From positions 124,001-188,000 of the forward strand of contig NZ_QZCF01000003.1 in the NCBI RefSeq assembly GCF_003591485.1: DNA of 64,000 nt, in the 5' to 3' direction. Positions 33,096 through 42,087 of the stretch are shown here, in pieces. The translations under genes were made by a program, and so were the position numbers. Every line of letters begins with the position of its first letter. The first letter of the stretch is position 1. The DNA is from Paenibacillus sp. 1011MAR3C5. GTDB taxonomy: Bacteria; Bacillota; Bacilli; Paenibacillales; Paenibacillaceae. Below the pieces are notes generated by a model. The model made no database searches, was not told the DNA's origin, and was given only the letters and a program-made list of their open reading frames with translations.

Positions 33096-34205
33096 ATGTG
33101 GAGACGGATTTATCCCCGGGATCAGATTGAGAAATATTTGATTATCGACATGCTAGTCGTGGTCGTCTTTATCTATCATGTGTTCATTGCGAGCCATTCG
33201 ATTCCTCTTGTTGGGAGAATAGCAGCGTTCCTGTTGTTTCTGGGATCCTTCTATGTTGGCTTATGGTATCGGGACTGGCGCCTGCTTGGGGCCAGTCTCG
33301 TTTGGTGCTCTCTCATGACAGTGCTGGGCCTTTATATCGACAACTGGATGCTGCTCTATGGGTTTGTGTTTGCCGATCTGCTAGGTCGCACGAAGCGCTT
33401 GTGGGTGATGGCTGGCGGAATGGCCGGCATCGTAATCATGTATCTGGCGCATAGCTGGTTGGATGCAGGAAGTCCCTTTGCGCTATTCACGAATCTGTTC
33501 TTCGCAGGCATGATCATGCAGCTAACGGCGACAATCGTGGTACATACCAAGGAAAAGACGAGGCAGCTTAAGGCAAAGCTGGATATCGTGAGTGAGCAGC
33601 TGGAGCATTATATTCAGGAAGAGGAACGGAACCGGATTGCCAGAGACCTTCACGATACACTGGGACAGACGCTGACAATGATTAAACTAAAGAGCGAATT
33701 AACAATCAGACTGGTGGATATGCACCCGGAGAAAGCGAAGCATGAGCTGAATGATATATTGGATACGTCGCGCTACGCCCTGAAGCAAGTGCGGGAGCTG
33801 GTAACCGATATGAGGTTCGTCTCTCTTGCGAAGGAGATTGCACGGTCCAGAGAGCTATTGAGGGACGCTGATATCGACATGAGTGTAATGGAAGAAGGAT
33901 TGAGGCCATTATCCAACTCAGCCGAGACAATGGTGGCGCTCTCTATCCGGGAAGCAGTAACCAATATAATCAAACATAGCGAAGCGACCCGTTGTACGCT
34001 TGCTCATTACGTGCAAGGGGAGCACTATTATATTCAAGTCATCGATAACGGCAAGGGATTGGATCAGCAAGGCCATGGGAACGGTCTGCAGTCCATGAGA
34101 GAACGAATGGCTATGCTGCAGGGTGATGCGTATATTACAGCCAATCCGGACAAAGGTGCGGTCGTGACGTTGAAGCTTCCGCTAATGAATAATGGGAGGG
34201 GATAA
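33096..34205 (+). CDS. DesK-type sensor histidine kinase
   Basis: A 369-residue kinase. Residues 1-150 carry five to six hydrophobic segments and almost no extracellular part, as in the thermosensor DesK. A coiled-coil linker leads to the HisKA_3 box RIARDLHDTLGQTLTM with His near residue 187, and the HATPase domain shows REAVTNIIKHSEA and HGNGLQSMRERMAML. ATG 33096 is used; an in-frame GTG at 33081 is possible. The response regulator follows after 3 bp. A desaturase or ABC target is not adjacent, so its output is unknown; the co-transcribed DUF418 protein is a candidate partner. Confidence 0.88.
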   Translation: MWRRIYPRDQIEKYLIIDMLVVVVFIYHVFIASHSIPLVGRIAAFLLFLGSFYVGLWYRDWRLLGASLVWCSLMTVLGLYIDNWMLLYGFVFADLLGRTKRLWVMAGGMAGIVIMYLAHSWLDAGSPFALFTNLFFAGMIMQLTATIVVHTKEKTRQLKAKLDIVSEQLEHYIQEEERNRIARDLHDTLGQTLTMIKLKSELTIRLVDMHPEKAKHELNDILDTSRYALKQVRELVTDMRFVSLAKEIARSRELLRDADIDMSVMEEGLRPLSNSAETMVALSIREAVTNIIKHSEATRCTLAHYVQGEHYYIQVIDNGKGLDQQGHGNGLQSMRERMAMLQGDAYITANPDKGAVVTLKLPLMNNGRG

Positions 34206-34208
34206 GAA

Positions 34209-34814
34209 GTGATCCGAATCGTAATTGCTGAAGATCAGAAGCTGCTTAGAGGGACGCTTAGATCGCTATTATCCCTGGAAGACGACATCGATGTAGTAGG
34301 AGAAGCGGAGGACGGGATGGATGCCTTGGAGGTCATTCGCAGATGCGAGCCGGATCTCTGCCTGCTGGACATTGAAATTCCGTTTCTGTCCGGTCTCGAG
34401 CTTGCGGAGAAGCTGAAGCAGGAGGGACATGCACCTAAGATCATTATGGTGACCACCTTCGCCCGACCGGGCTTTTTGCAGAAGGCCAGAGACTTGAAGG
34501 TGGAGGGCTACTTGCTTAAGGATGAGCCGATTGAATTTCTAATTGACGCCATTCGCAAGGTGATGGCTGGCGGGCATGTCATCAGTAAGGATCTGGCGAC
34601 GGCACTGTTTGTGAAGGAAGAGAATCCGCTGACCGATAGGGAAAGTGATGTGCTCAGACTGTCCAGATCGGGGTTGTCCACGAGCGATATTGCGGGGCAG
34701 CTTTATTTGACCAAAGGAACTGTCCGCAATTATTTGTCTACGGCCATTCAGAAGCTGGGAGTAGAGACGAGGCAGCAGGCGACGGAGAAAGCGCATGACA
34801 ACGGATGGATATAG
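34209..34814 (+). CDS. NarL/DesR-type response regulator
   Basis: A 201-residue regulator: receiver domain with phosphorylation site Asp54 in CLLDIEIPFL and Lys103 in YLLKDEPIEF, then a LuxR-type HTH (LTDRESDVLRLSRSGLSTSD, GTVRNYLSTAIQKLGVETR). GTG 34209 has GGGAGGGG upstream, 3 bp after the kinase stop codon. A GC-rich hairpin CAAGGCCGG/CCGGCCTTG (34826-34859) without T run separates it from the convergent DUF975 gene. Confidence 0.9.
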   Translation: MIRIVIAEDQKLLRGTLRSLLSLEDDIDVVGEAEDGMDALEVIRRCEPDLCLLDIEIPFLSGLELAEKLKQEGHAPKIIMVTTFARPGFLQKARDLKVEGYLLKDEPIEFLIDAIRKVMAGGHVISKDLATALFVKEENPLTDRESDVLRLSRSGLSTSDIAGQLYLTKGTVRNYLSTAIQKLGVETRQQATEKAHDNGWI

Positions 34815-34893
34815 GGAAATGCGGACAAGGCCGGCACCCGGGTGGGGTGACCGGCCTTGCGCATAGTGAGATGCGGTGTTTCAGTGAACCCAT

Positions 34894-35649
34894 TTAAAAG
34901 AGAGGCGGAGGGACGAGCCGAAGCTCTTCTCCCGTCGTCAGATTGCGTTCCAGCGCCTCTTTGCGCAATGCGAGATAAAGCTCCGCTTTCGTGGCGTTGA
35001 TATAAGGCATGACGAACAAGACGCCTACGCCGCAAGCCAGCAGGCCTAGGAAGATCCAGCCCAGAAAGCTTAAATCCAGGACGAAGATGCGGAACTTATG
35101 TCCTCTTGTCATTTGATTGCTTAATTCAACGGCCCGCTTGTATCCGATATTCGGGTTGTTCGCCAGTATGAACGGCACCATGCTATAGGCGTAGGATTTC
35201 ACGATGCCCGGAATAATGAGCAGCAGATACCACAGGAAATTAAGAAAGCCCCGCCAGAGCATTGCCCCCACAACATCCATGTAGCGCTGCCCGTTGAACG
35301 CATAACCCAGATGATTCAGGTTCGCGTCCTGCTCGGCAGCTCGTTTGAAAAATTTCATCGAACCGACTTCAAGCGGAAACCCGAGGAAAATTCGAAAGCC
35401 CAATGCGAGGAAAATCACAACGATGATAAAACCTGCCGCAAGGGCAAGGATTGGCGCCAGTAATCCCCAGTCGATCCATCCGGCTTGAGAATCAAATGAT
35501 GAATCCGATGATCTGTAGTTGAAGTTCACATTCGGAATGCCGGCTCCTCCGCCGACAAAGCCTAGAATCAAGCTGACCAAAAAGGCTTTCCAATACGTGG
35601 TTCGAAGTACATACTTGGCATTATCCTTCAGTTCCTTGCGTTCCCACAT
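34894..35649 (-). CDS. DUF975 membrane protein
   Basis: A 251-residue protein with about five hydrophobic segments. The N-terminal MWERKELKDNAKYVLR is the family start, followed by YWKAFLVSLILGFVGG, ISWLxxxPGIVKSYAY-type segments (LLLIIPGIVKSYAYSMVPF) and the ILANNPNIGYKRAVELSNQM pattern of DUF975. Function unknown. The second ATG (35649) is preferred because GGAGG is 7 nt upstream on the minus strand. Confidence 0.85.
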   Translation of the reverse strand: MWERKELKDNAKYVLRTTYWKAFLVSLILGFVGGGAGIPNVNFNYRSSDSSFDSQAGWIDWGLLAPILALAAGFIIVVIFLALGFRIFLGFPLEVGSMKFFKRAAEQDANLNHLGYAFNGQRYMDVVGAMLWRGFLNFLWYLLLIIPGIVKSYAYSMVPFILANNPNIGYKRAVELSNQMTRGHKFRIFVLDLSFLGWIFLGLLACGVGVLFVMPYINATKAELYLALRKEALERNLTTGEELRLVPPPLF

Positions 35650-35833
35650 CGACATTCCTCCCTTTGTCCACTTTATCTTCTATCCTACGAAATGCCTTGC
35701 GGTTATAGTCCTTTACTGTTGGGTTATGTTTAATCTCAATGTTAATTTTGGTCATAAAGATAACCACTTTTCTGTAAAAAGTGGTTGGTTATTCAATATT
35801 GTACACGAGCTTTATTCATTTTATGGTTGGATG

Positions 35834-36214
35834 TCATGTATGAAGCATATTGTACTCAATCCACTTGTTGATTTCAGTTTCGTTAAAGTACCTAATAGAA
35901 GCAATTTCGATAAATGGAATGAACCTATATGTTTCATATGAATGAAGATTCTTTTTCTGAATGATATGACTCTCAATGAGAAAATCAAATTCTTTTGATG
36001 ATATTCCCATGTATTGCGCGGCTTCTTCTGAATTCAATAATGCTTTTTTTTGTACGTCGTACATAGCTGGAGGCTTCTCCGCTTCAGAAGTGATCAGAAG
36101 TTCTGATTGTGTTTTATGTTTTAATCCATACATTATTATCCATGCTGATAGGACTATGCATCCCCCCAAGATGATAATAGAAATAGGCAACAAGAGGTTC
36201 TCTTTTTTTATCAT
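35834..36214 (-). CDS. Membrane-anchored protein with an excisionase-like helix-turn-helix domain
   Basis: A 126-residue protein. Residues about 8-30 form one transmembrane helix (LPISIIILGGCIVLSAWIIM) with Lys before and after it. After a short linker, residues about 60-120 read LLNSEEAAQYMGISSKEFDF and IRYFNETEINKWIEYN, which is the winged-helix layout of excisionase/MerR-like DNA-binding domains. A DNA-binding module tied to the membrane is unusual. The gene lies in a patch (about 35.7-36.2 kb) that is clearly more AT-rich than its surroundings, suggesting acquisition. AAGGAGG precedes the ATG. Confidence 0.65.
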   Translation of the reverse strand: MIKKENLLLPISIIILGGCIVLSAWIIMYGLKHKTQSELLITSEAEKPPAMYDVQKKALLNSEEAAQYMGISSKEFDFLIESHIIQKKNLHSYETYRFIPFIEIASIRYFNETEINKWIEYNMLHT

Positions 36215-36290
36215 ATATCCTCCTTAGTTCATTAACCTAGCTGCTGGAGGGGGGCAAACTGCCTTATCGGCGGCATGCCCCCTGTTCATC

Positions 36291-37199
36291 CTATTCTGTG
36301 ATTTGACGGACGACCTTCCATTCTGCCGCAGGCGGCTGAATGACAAATTTGGAGAGATGTCCATCACGGTCCTCGACTGCCAGCAGCAACCCTTCCGGAA
36401 CAGGCAGAATATGATGGATCTCGCCATGCTGTACAAGGTCCGCTGCCATAGAAGTTAAGACCGGGGTCAGGCTGTCCTCCAGCCAGGTCCTCTCTTCGAA
36501 CCATCTTGGCGGCGGCAATGGAGGCGGATATCCAGCGATTGGAACGCTTAGCTGTACAGCCAGTTCCTTAAAGTCGCTGGACAGTGTGCTTCCTTCTCCG
36601 ACCGCAGCAACGAATCGAAGGCAAAGCTCCACGGTTGCAAGGATTTCTTCATAGTTCAGCGAGCCATTCGCGTACCGGATCTCAACGGTTTGAATATCGA
36701 ACCAGGCCGCCGTGTTGATGCCGCATCGATGGGATTGCGGGCGTCCGAAATTTCGAACAGAATCCTCCTCGGGTGCTGCCGCATAACGTTCCTTCATCTC
36801 TGCTGTGACAGGCGGACAGAAGAGCCGGCGATGCGGACTCGTGCCGAGCAGCTCCTCGATCGCCTCCTGGCATTGCAGCGCTGCATCCAGCAGACGCGGT
36901 ACGATCCCTTGTCCCCAAGGCTCCAGTCCGATATGGACGTGAAGGCCGCAGCTCCAATTCACGGAAGCGCCTTGTGCTTGAAGCCGTTCCAGCATCGTAC
37001 GGATTTGAGCGCGGTCCTCCCACAGCAGCGGCGGCGGCTTCAGCTCGCTGCCGGACTCCAATCCGGTCTCGTCAAGCTGCCGCTCCTCGAGCGACATGAT
37101 CCAGCCCGGCAACAGCTCCAATTGCTCCGGCTGCCCTCCGATGAATTCGATTTCTACCCCGAAGGTTAAGGTTTTCCAGTCTACTGATTGTGGCCACAT
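36291..37199 (-). CDS. Amidoligase-family (COOH-NH2 ligase) protein
   Basis: A 302-residue protein with the order of motifs seen in amidoligases of the glutamine-synthetase/GCS-like fold: FGVEIEFIG at the N-terminus (metal/ATP-binding acidic residues), SELKPPPL, SCGLHVHIGLEPWGQG with two His, and CGINTAAWFDIQTVEIRYAN near residue 185. Such enzymes join a carboxylate to an amine with ATP, often making peptide or cell-wall tags. No peptide, GAT or transport partner is beside it. The fourth codon ATG (37199) has a better spaced GAGAGG than ATG 37208. Confidence 0.8.
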   Translation of the reverse strand: MWPQSVDWKTLTFGVEIEFIGGQPEQLELLPGWIMSLEERQLDETGLESGSELKPPPLLWEDRAQIRTMLERLQAQGASVNWSCGLHVHIGLEPWGQGIVPRLLDAALQCQEAIEELLGTSPHRRLFCPPVTAEMKERYAAAPEEDSVRNFGRPQSHRCGINTAAWFDIQTVEIRYANGSLNYEEILATVELCLRFVAAVGEGSTLSSDFKELAVQLSVPIAGYPPPLPPPRWFEERTWLEDSLTPVLTSMAADLVQHGEIHHILPVPEGLLLAVEDRDGHLSKFVIQPPAAEWKVVRQITE

Positions 37200-37422
37200 A
37201 TTCGTCATCCTCTCGATTTCGATTAGAATTTGATTGCGCGAAATGAGCGAGAGGAGGCGGGGCTCGGGCTTACCAAGGGATTTTTTCTTTTAGCATAGGT
37301 ATCCTCCAAAAGTTCGTTGTTATGGAGATTATATACAATGTGAGCTGCAAGACACAACAAGCGAATTGATAAAGTTGGAATGGAATATGGACAAGAAGCG
37401 CGTTAGACGCGATTGAACCTGC

Positions 37423-38625
37423 TCAATCGGTACAGACTTCTATTTTCTCATCGTTTTTATGAATCGCTGCATGTCCAGGATTCTTGTCGTGAGAGAATAA
37501 TCGAGCGGCTAGCAGAAGCGCCAGCAAAGCCATCGCAAAGCCGGACCAGCCGAGATGGTCAACGGAGGAGCTGCCGACCACCAATCCCCCAATGCCTGAG
37601 CCAAGGGCGAAGCCAAACTGAATAAACGAAGTATTGACGCTTAAGGCAATATCCGGCGATTGAGGCACTAAGGTAACTAAATACAATTGTTGAGCCGGGG
37701 ATGTCATCCATGTACCGACCATCCATACCATAATCAACGGAATAACCGTGTAGATCAGGCCATTTGACCAGGTCAGCAGCAGCAATGCTCCAGCCTGGAC
37801 GGACAGTCCAACATAGATCGTGAACTTTGGTCCTCTCGCATCGGCCATCACCCCTCCGAATTTGGAGCCCATAAAGCTGCAAATGCCCGCAATGAGCAAC
37901 ATACCGGATAACGCCGCCGCAGAGAGTTCAACATTTGCTTGCAAGAAAGGGGATATAAACGTAAACAGCGAAGAATATCCTCCTACATAGAACAGTGTAA
38001 TAACTACCGCCAGCACAATTTTTTTATCCTTCAAAATCGACAGCTGCATTCCGAGCGTAATGGCTCTTTGCTCCGTAATGGAAGGGGCTTTGACGATAAC
38101 CGCAAGGAATGGAATCACGATTAGCAGGCCAACGATGATGAATAAATTTCTCCAGCCAACGGCTTCGCTTAGAAGTGTGCCGATGGGTACGCCGAGTACC
38201 AGAGAGCCGCTCAAGCCCATCAAAATCGTACCGATTGCACGGCCCCGATTCCGTTCTTCGACTAACCGTGTGGCTACAGCCATGGCCATGACTGTGGCAG
38301 CGCCTCCGCTTAGCCCTTGGATCATTCGAGTCATTAGCATGATCTCAAGCGAATGGCTAAAATAAACGAGGCAGCTGCTCACCATAAAAATGCCAAGCAT
38401 AATCAGCAATATTTTTTTGCGGTCGACCCGGATCGTTGCAGCAATTACGACGGGCGCGCCTACCGCTGCGGAGAGGGCGAACGTTGTAACGAGAGATCCC
38501 GCAGTGGATGTCGCAATTCCGAGGTCTGCTGCTACGATAGGAAGAATTCCGCTTATAATATATTCAATCGTCCCAATAAGAAACACGGCCAGGGCAAGCA
38601 AGTAAACGATCCATTTGTTCCTCAT
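37423..38625 (-). CDS. MFS transporter, drug-efflux type
   Basis: A 400-residue transporter with about twelve hydrophobic segments. IEYIISGILPIVAADLGIAT opens the first half, and the loop RVDRKKILLIMLGIF matches the GxLaDRxGR-type loop between helices 2 and 3 of MFS efflux pumps. It overlaps the MerR gene by ATGA (38622-38625), so it is translationally coupled to it. The pair is a regulator-efflux operon driven from the MerR promoter at 39482-39513. Substrate probably a lipophilic toxicant sensed by the MerR protein. Confidence 0.9.
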   Translation of the reverse strand: MRNKWIVYLLALAVFLIGTIEYIISGILPIVAADLGIATSTAGSLVTTFALSAAVGAPVVIAATIRVDRKKILLIMLGIFMVSSCLVYFSHSLEIMLMTRMIQGLSGGAATVMAMAVATRLVEERNRGRAIGTILMGLSGSLVLGVPIGTLLSEAVGWRNLFIIVGLLIVIPFLAVIVKAPSITEQRAITLGMQLSILKDKKIVLAVVITLFYVGGYSSLFTFISPFLQANVELSAAALSGMLLIAGICSFMGSKFGGVMADARGPKFTIYVGLSVQAGALLLLTWSNGLIYTVIPLIMVWMVGTWMTSPAQQLYLVTLVPQSPDIALSVNTSFIQFGFALGSGIGGLVVGSSSVDHLGWSGFAMALLALLLAARLFSHDKNPGHAAIHKNDEKIEVCTD

Positions 38626-39449
38626 TTACGCACCTCTTCAACCTCGATTGGAATTTGGATTTCGATGATGCAAACCCCCGGCTCACCTGATAGAGGCACA
38701 TACGTTTCCCTGCCGGGCTGATCGCTTCGAACATGATAGCCCTGCTGCTCAATCCATTCAGCAAGATCCAAGCATGCCGTTTCTGAATACGCCGAATCCG
38801 AACGGAATAACAGAGTAGCCATTGTCTCCGGGGGCAGGATTCGGAGATGGAGGTGCTCGGGCAGCTTAAGCGTATCCGATTTCACCGCATAACCGACCTC
38901 AAATTCAAACTCATGCTCCGCACTGCCGGATTCGTTCCATAACACTGTCTGCGGACCGGATAAGGAGCATCTGGTACGACTATCCATCAGACTATCGAAG
39001 ATGTCGAACAATCTTGGAATATCTTCAACCGTGCCGTTTGACGCATATGTGACCATGTGCATGGCTGCAACACGCTTCATGACAACCTCTTGTCTTTTAT
39101 CCAGCTTTCCTTTGCGTTCTACAAGCTGCATTCTTTCTTTAATCCGGGCAAGTCTGGACTGCTCGATCTCAAGCTGGCGCGTGATTTCACTTTCTTTGAG
39201 CCTCAGCATGCCTCGAATCTGTTCAGCCGATATATCTTCATGAAGAAGCTGCGTGATTTGCTGCAGCGTGAATCCCAACTCTTTGAATATGACAATCCGG
39301 TTGATTTCCAGGAGCTGTTCCGCATAGTAGTACCGATATCCCGTCGATTCGTCGATCTTGGCCGGCTTGAAAATTCCGATCTGATCGTAGAAACGCAGGG
39401 TTTGCAACGGAATGCGGCTCAGTCTCGAAAATTCGCTAATTTTAAACAA
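38622..39449 (-). CDS. MerR-family regulator with effector domain, controlling the MFS pump
   Basis: A 275-residue regulator. The MerR domain is ISEFSRLSRIPLQTLRFYDQ and IGIFKPAKIDESTGYRYY. A coiled coil (about 80-120, ITRQLEIEQSRLARIKERMQ) follows, and then a GyrI-like domain with HLRILPPETMATLLF, ending in the ICIIEIQIPIE strand. Starts with TTG behind AAGGTG on the minus strand. Its promoter has the long spacer and dyad expected for MerR activation, and it ends within the start codon of the MFS gene. Drug-responsive activation of its own efflux pump is the likely role. Confidence 0.88.
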   Translation of the reverse strand: MFKISEFSRLSRIPLQTLRFYDQIGIFKPAKIDESTGYRYYYAEQLLEINRIVIFKELGFTLQQITQLLHEDISAEQIRGMLRLKESEITRQLEIEQSRLARIKERMQLVERKGKLDKRQEVVMKRVAAMHMVTYASNGTVEDIPRLFDIFDSLMDSRTRCSLSGPQTVLWNESGSAEHEFEFEVGYAVKSDTLKLPEHLHLRILPPETMATLLFRSDSAYSETACLDLAEWIEQQGYHVRSDQPGRETYVPLSGEPGVCIIEIQIPIEVEEVRK

Positions 39450-39481
39450 CGCTTCACCTTCTCTTCTCGTTTGTTGATCTG

Positions 39482-39513
39482 AGTATACACTCTATAGTCG
39501 GGTATAAAGTCAA
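39482..39513 (-). promoter_or_regulatory. MerR-type promoter/operator of the MerR-MFS operon
   Basis: On the minus strand TTGACT (39508-39513) and TATACT (39482-39487) are separated by 20 bp. The spacer holds the dyad ACTCTATA-GTCGGG-TATAAAGT (39489-39510, one mismatch). Over-long spacing with a centred dyad is diagnostic of MerR-activated promoters. Confidence 0.75.
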
Positions 39514-39729
39514 GGGCTTCTATTATTCTATTTCTTTGCTTCCGCGAAGATAGGCTGTTCGAATCGGTCTTATAGCACTACGGATCGGGCACTGCCGGTA
39601 GCGGTGTTTTTTGTTCAGTGGCCTGTCTTGGCCTCGTTCCATGAGGAGCGGCCATGCTATACTCGGCTGGAGCGTTGAGGTAGAATGGGTTATATTAGGG
39701 GAATGCATCCGGGAGAAAGGCTGAATTGT

Positions 39730-40371
39730 ATGTTTAACTCTAAGCTTCTATACAAGCTTGTTGTCGCTGCGGCAATTGGCGCTGTGCTGTATGCGGTAAT
39801 TGCAAATTATATCTATGATCCGTCAGCAACTCGATTTCTTAGCCAAAAGATGGATCTGAAGCGCGCGCTGCAGCCTCCGATTTGGCTGAATGTGATGTAT
39901 GTGCATGTGGCCTTCGCTTGTATCGCGTTATTGGCGGGAGCGTTTAACTTTTCGAACGCGGTGCTTCGGAAGCCCAAGACGTTTCATCGAATGAGCGGCT
40001 ACACCTATCTCATTGCTATTCTTATCGTAGATATCACTTCGGGTTATATGGCCCCTTATTCAACCGGAGGCAAGGCGACCAGCATTCCGTTCAATCTATT
40101 AAATATTGCCTGGCCGATTATTACGATTATTGCGATATCCAAAATTAGAAAGAAACAGCTGAACAGCCATCGCCGTTGGATGGTGCGCAGCTATGTCTTT
40201 TGCTTTACCAATGCCGTTACTCACCTATCGCTGAACATGCTTCAGAAGGGGTTTGATTTATCTTTCACGATTAGCTACACGGTATCGGTCTATATTTCGA
40301 TCATAGGGCTATGGATCGTGGCGGAAGTCATTAATCGAACGGTGTTCAAGGAGCCGCTCCGGCTAGCATAG
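39730..40371 (+). CDS. DUF2306 membrane protein
   Basis: A 213-residue polytopic protein with about six hydrophobic segments and the pattern YVHVAFACIALLAGAFNFSN, FHRMSGYTYLIAI and NSHRRWMVRSYVFCFTNAVT seen in DUF2306 proteins, including conserved His residues at helix ends. Function unknown; it may bind haem or lipid. ATG 39730 has GAAAGG 9 nt upstream; earlier in-frame ATGs are less well placed. A probable frameshifted gene follows directly. Confidence 0.75.
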   Translation: MFNSKLLYKLVVAAAIGAVLYAVIANYIYDPSATRFLSQKMDLKRALQPPIWLNVMYVHVAFACIALLAGAFNFSNAVLRKPKTFHRMSGYTYLIAILIVDITSGYMAPYSTGGKATSIPFNLLNIAWPIITIIAISKIRKKQLNSHRRWMVRSYVFCFTNAVTHLSLNMLQKGFDLSFTISYTVSVYISIIGLWIVAEVINRTVFKEPLRLA

Positions 40372-40654
40372 ATGGAATCACCGATCGGGGAGAGGCAACT
40401 GAAGCATGTTGCAGCGGCAGCTGTTCCCATGATGTTGTCCGTGTTGCCAGGTCTGCTGCTTGGTGTAATTCGGCTTTTTGCTGCTCCCTGTGCCTGCCAT
40501 GCTCTCCCAGTTGCATTACAACGTTGTTCCCTTGATTAACGCAGTCGACGGGCTGTTGCCGGCATCCAGTCCGCAGTCGCCATTAAGCCTGGAATCCTTT
40601 GGCGTTGTGACTGGACTGCTCCTCATGTATTGCTTTCATAAGAAAGTTTCATAG
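40372..40654 (+). pseudogene. Probable frameshifted small membrane-protein gene
   Basis: ATG 40372 abuts the previous stop codon. Its frame encodes HVAAAAVPMMLSVLPGLLLG and IRLF up to a CTTTTTG run (40474-40480) and soon meets a stop. One base further, the other frame continues for 57 codons from CTG 40481 to TAG 40652-40654 (LLPVPAMLSQLHYNVVPLIN, then GVVTGLLLMYCFHKKVS). A single extra base at the T run would join the two into one protein of about 93 residues with two hydrophobic helices. It could be a decayed gene or a sequencing error. No family recognised. Confidence 0.45.
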
Positions 40655-40687
40655 AAGCTATTTTTAGGCAAAGAATAGTCAGGGCAT

Positions 40688-40734
40688 GAAAGGCCGGATA
40701 AGGACGAATGGTTGTCCTTTATCCGGCCTTTTAT
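40688..40734 (+). terminator. Strong intrinsic terminator
   Basis: AAAGGCCGGATAAGGAC and GTCCTTTATCCGGCCTTTT form an almost perfect stem of about 17 bp, loop GAATGGTT, with flanking T. Confidence 0.9.
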
Positions 40735-40885
40735 TATGGCGACGGATTTACATCAATTTCAAATATCCGTAAAATAGTGCAGTTTTATGGTGGGAATGGC
40801 TGAGATCATGGGTCCGATAGCATGTAGGATTAAGTTGAATAACGATTCTGATTGCAAGAAGTGAAGAGGAGGAGGATGACGATTC

Positions 40886-42037
40886 ATGAAGCTTAGACGC
40901 AGATGGACGATGTTGGTTGTATCCGCTCTCACAACAGTAGCGCTTCTTACGCCGCTAACAGCAATGGCAGAGGATGCGGCGCCAGAGGTTCTCGGCACGA
41001 ACTTCGAGGATCACCTCGACAAGAAGAATACAGATCGTTTTTACTCATCGAATGGGTGGGGCAATGGAGGCACCTTCTTAAACGGGTGGAGAGACGACCA
41101 TGTCGTATTCGAGGACGGCAAGCTGAAGCTGCTGCTCGATGACAAGCCTTGTGTGGATGATCAGGCCCTATGCTCCGGTCAGCCCTATGCATCAGGAGAG
41201 TATGCGACGACTCAGCGGTACGGCTACGGCAAATTCGAAGCCAGATTGAAAGCGGTGAAAGGGGAAGGCGTTGTAACCGGCTTCTTCACGTATGGCACCG
41301 ATCCGGATGGCACGGCACATGAGATTGACGTTGAAATTTTAGGCAAAGACACAACAAAGCTGGAAACGAATTATTTTACGAAAAGCGTAGGCATGCACTC
41401 CACGGTGATCCCGCTGGGCTTTGATGCGGCAGATGACTTCCACGACTATGCCTTCGAATGGTCGCCGGATTACATCAAGTGGTATGTGGACGGTAAGCTG
41501 GTCCACACCGAGACGGGCGAGAGAGGCGAATTGCCGTCTACGCCGGGCCATATCATTGCCAACATGTGGCCGGCAACCAAGACGAACGGCTGGGCGGGCG
41601 ACTATACACATCATGGTCAGACGCTGGTCGCTGAGTTTGACCGGATCGCGTATACGAAAGCAGAGCAGCCGCAAGGTGAGATGCAATCGGTCGAGCTGCA
41701 AGTAGAAGATCCGAACAAGCCGCTAATCTACCGTATCGGCCAGACTGAGATGGCGCCTCTGCGCTATCTGATGGAGTCTCTGAATGCGAAGGTGGAGTGG
41801 AACGGCGCGAAGCAGGAAATTCATGTCACAGATGCTGCATCGGGTGCAAAACTCATCTTCAAGGCAGGCTCCAAGACTGCTATGGTGAATGGCGAGAAGC
41901 TTACACTGGCTGAACCTGTTACGCTTCGGAACGGCATCGCATATGTGCCGCTTGCGGCATTGGCAGATGCGGTCGGAGCCAAGGTGGAGCGGGATGCTCA
42001 GAACCAACTGATGAAGATTTCCAGAAGCTTGTCCTAA
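40886..42037 (+). CDS. Secreted GH16 beta-glucanase (lichenase-like) with copper-amine-oxidase-like C-terminal module
   Basis: A 383-residue secreted protein. Signal peptide about 1-28 (TAMA-ED). The GH16 domain covers about 40-265 with catalytic motif EIDVE (Glu146 nucleophile, Asp148, Glu150 acid/base) in a context like Bacillus lichenases (ILGKDTTKLETNYF). A copper-amine-oxidase-N-like beta module (about 275-383, GNGIAYVPLAALADAVGA-like) follows, frequently a surface or stalk module in Paenibacillus. Expected to hydrolyse mixed-linked or beta-1,3 glucans outside the cell. It has a paralogue right behind it (51-bp gap) and an AraC regulator next. AGGAGGAGG is upstream of the ATG. Confidence 0.87.
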   Translation: MKLRRRWTMLVVSALTTVALLTPLTAMAEDAAPEVLGTNFEDHLDKKNTDRFYSSNGWGNGGTFLNGWRDDHVVFEDGKLKLLLDDKPCVDDQALCSGQPYASGEYATTQRYGYGKFEARLKAVKGEGVVTGFFTYGTDPDGTAHEIDVEILGKDTTKLETNYFTKSVGMHSTVIPLGFDAADDFHDYAFEWSPDYIKWYVDGKLVHTETGERGELPSTPGHIIANMWPATKTNGWAGDYTHHGQTLVAEFDRIAYTKAEQPQGEMQSVELQVEDPNKPLIYRIGQTEMAPLRYLMESLNAKVEWNGAKQEIHVTDAASGAKLIFKAGSKTAMVNGEKLTLAEPVTLRNGIAYVPLAALADAVGAKVERDAQNQLMKISRSLS

Positions 42038-42087
42038 TCTTGCGATTGTCCATTATCGATCACATTCCATGAAAGAGGTGTGTATCT

